From contig JAJEFC010000206.1 of the NCBI GenBank assembly GCA_022820675.1, positions 1 to 45,951 on the forward strand: DNA of 45,951 bases, in the 5' to 3' direction. Under the pieces are notes generated by a model. That model was not told the DNA's origin and made no database searches. It saw only the letters and a program-made list of their open reading frames with translations. Source of the stretch: Vicinamibacteria bacterium. GTDB taxonomy: Bacteria > Acidobacteriota > Vicinamibacteria > Vicinamibacterales > UBA8438. Both the position numbers and the translations under genes were made by a program. This document shows, in pieces, positions 45,226-45,951 of the stretch (its first letter is position 1; each line of letters begins with the position of its first letter).

Positions 45226-45656
45226 CCGGAGGCGAAGCGCTCTTCGTCGACGCCAACGTCTTCATGTACCTGGCGGGCAGCGACCCCGCCCTACGCGAGC
45301 GGTGCCGGAACGCCCTTCGCTCGGCGGACGAGCAGGAGATCGCGCTCGTGACCAGCGCGGAGGTGCTGCAGGAGATCCTGCACCGCTACTCGGCGATCGA
45401 CCGTCACCGCGACGCCCGCAGGGTCTACGACTCGGTCGCCGCCATCTGCTCGGACATCCTCCCGATCACGGAGCGCCAGACCGCACGGGCCCTCGAGCTT
45501 CTCCTGCTGCACCCTCACGTGCCGGCGCGCGATGCCCTGCACGTGGCGACCATGGAGCACCGGGGCATCCGCCGGATCCTCTCGGCCGACCGGCACTTCG
45601 ACCGACTGGAGATGGTGGAGCGCGTGGATCCCGCCGAGCTGGCCGAGCCTGCATAG
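45222..45656 (+). CDS. PIN-domain ribonuclease toxin (VapC-type)
   Basis: This 144-residue protein shows the acidic residues of PIN nucleases: Asp10 in FVDANVFMYL, Glu47 or Glu51 in SAEVLQEIL, Asp104 in PARDALHVATM and Asp123 in ILSADRHFDRL. VapC toxins cut tRNA or rRNA and are held inactive by the cognate antitoxin encoded immediately upstream. The frame is intact with all four metal-binding positions, so the pair is likely functional. Confidence 0.87.
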   Translation: MTGGEALFVDANVFMYLAGSDPALRERCRNALRSADEQEIALVTSAEVLQEILHRYSAIDRHRDARRVYDSVAAICSDILPITERQTARALELLLLHPHVPARDALHVATMEHRGIRRILSADRHFDRLEMVERVDPAELAEPA

Positions 45657-45729
45657 GCACGGCGAGTCAGCGCCATGGACGGGCGCAGAGGTGGCGGGCT
45701 GGAGCGGCAGGCGAGGTTACGGGCGACCG

Positions 45730-45763
45730 CCGCCCGGCCCGGGAACCCCCCGGGGCCGGGCGG
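45730..45763. terminator. bidirectional terminator-like hairpin between the toxin gene and the cytochrome gene
   Basis: CCGCCCGGCCC (45730-45740) and GGGCCGGGCGG (45753-45763) form a perfect 11-bp stem with a 12-base loop, placed between two convergent genes. No T-run is present on either side. Confidence 0.55.
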
Positions 45764-45772
45764 CCGGACGGC

Positions 45773-45951
45773 TCACTCCGCGGGAGGCGTGCAGCGCGGG
45801 GTGGGCGGCTCGTTGTAGGTGTCGCGGTAGACGCCGTGGCACGCCGAGCAGGCCTCGGCGACCTCGCCGGTCATGAGGATCGCGTCGAAGTCGTCGTACT
45901 CGCGGGCCTGCGCCCACTCGTAGGCGGTCTGGCCCGCCGCCCGCAGCCCGG
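45773..45951 (-). CDS. cytochrome c, 3' part only
   Basis: The minus strand is open from the window edge to a TGA at 45773-45775. It encodes a helix-rich end with EACSACHGVYRDTYNEPP near the C-terminus. CSACH is a heme c attachment motif. A CxxCH placed close to the C-terminus after helices is characteristic of cytochrome c'/c556-type proteins, so a periplasmic four-helix cytochrome is likely. The N-terminus and signal peptide lie outside the window. Confidence 0.72.
   Translation of the reverse strand, partial: GLRAAGQTAYEWAQAREYDDFDAILMTGEVAEACSACHGVYRDTYNEPPTPRCTPPAE

Overview
The window is about 46 kb of very GC-rich bacterial chromosome. Two families named for Acidobacteriota are present: an 'acidobacterial duplicated orphan permease' at 13236-15674 and a 'VWFA-related acidobacterial domain' protein at 26890-27819. 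With the high GC this points to Acidobacteriota, perhaps a Vicinamibacteria-like lineage. That placement is an inference from gene content; there is no rRNA gene in the window.

Positions 1-13220 look like a biosynthetic locus for a ribosomally made, modified peptide (RiPP) of the NHLP (nitrile-hydratase-like leader peptide) type. Three co-directional genes (273-6351) encode the export apparatus: a membrane-fusion protein, a peptidase-containing ABC transporter and a second ABC transporter with an N-terminal sensor-like domain. On the minus strand lie two tandem CoA-transferase paralogues, an unrecognised 336-residue protein and the 90-residue precursor (10222-10494). The precursor has a double-glycine cleavage site and a core of only eight residues, KNGWCSPV. 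Divergent from the precursor are a flavin-dependent oxidase and an alpha/alpha-toroid protein. The leader and exporter types are known; this enzyme set with so short a core is not one I recognise, and it is the best candidate for a new system here.

Positions 13236-24600 hold unrelated genes: the orphan permease, a fatty-acid desaturase, a frameshifted antitoxin relic, a purine/uracil-type permease with a fused RsbW-like domain, a SLC13-type carboxylate transporter, TatA, an exported selenocysteine peroxiredoxin (in-frame UGA at the catalytic position followed by a SECIS-like hairpin), a hypoxanthine phosphoribosyltransferase and tRNA-Val(CAC).

Positions 24855-44590 are mostly housekeeping: UvrB, a VWA protein, a DHH phosphoesterase, GreA with a patatin-like membrane protein, a SpoU rRNA/tRNA methyltransferase, RarA, a class I methyltransferase, MutL with a small overlapping upstream gene, both glycyl-tRNA synthetase subunits, RecO and MgtE. 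A VapBC-type toxin-antitoxin pair and the 3' part of a cytochrome c gene close the window.

Non-coding DNA is unusually rich in repeats. Two dispersed families recur between genes, one apparently inserted into a copy of the other. Six genes have a short tandem duplication (57-137 bp) of one end lying next to the intact gene. A three-copy, 60-bp-period array at 15920-16068 resembles a tiny CRISPR array, but no cas genes are present.
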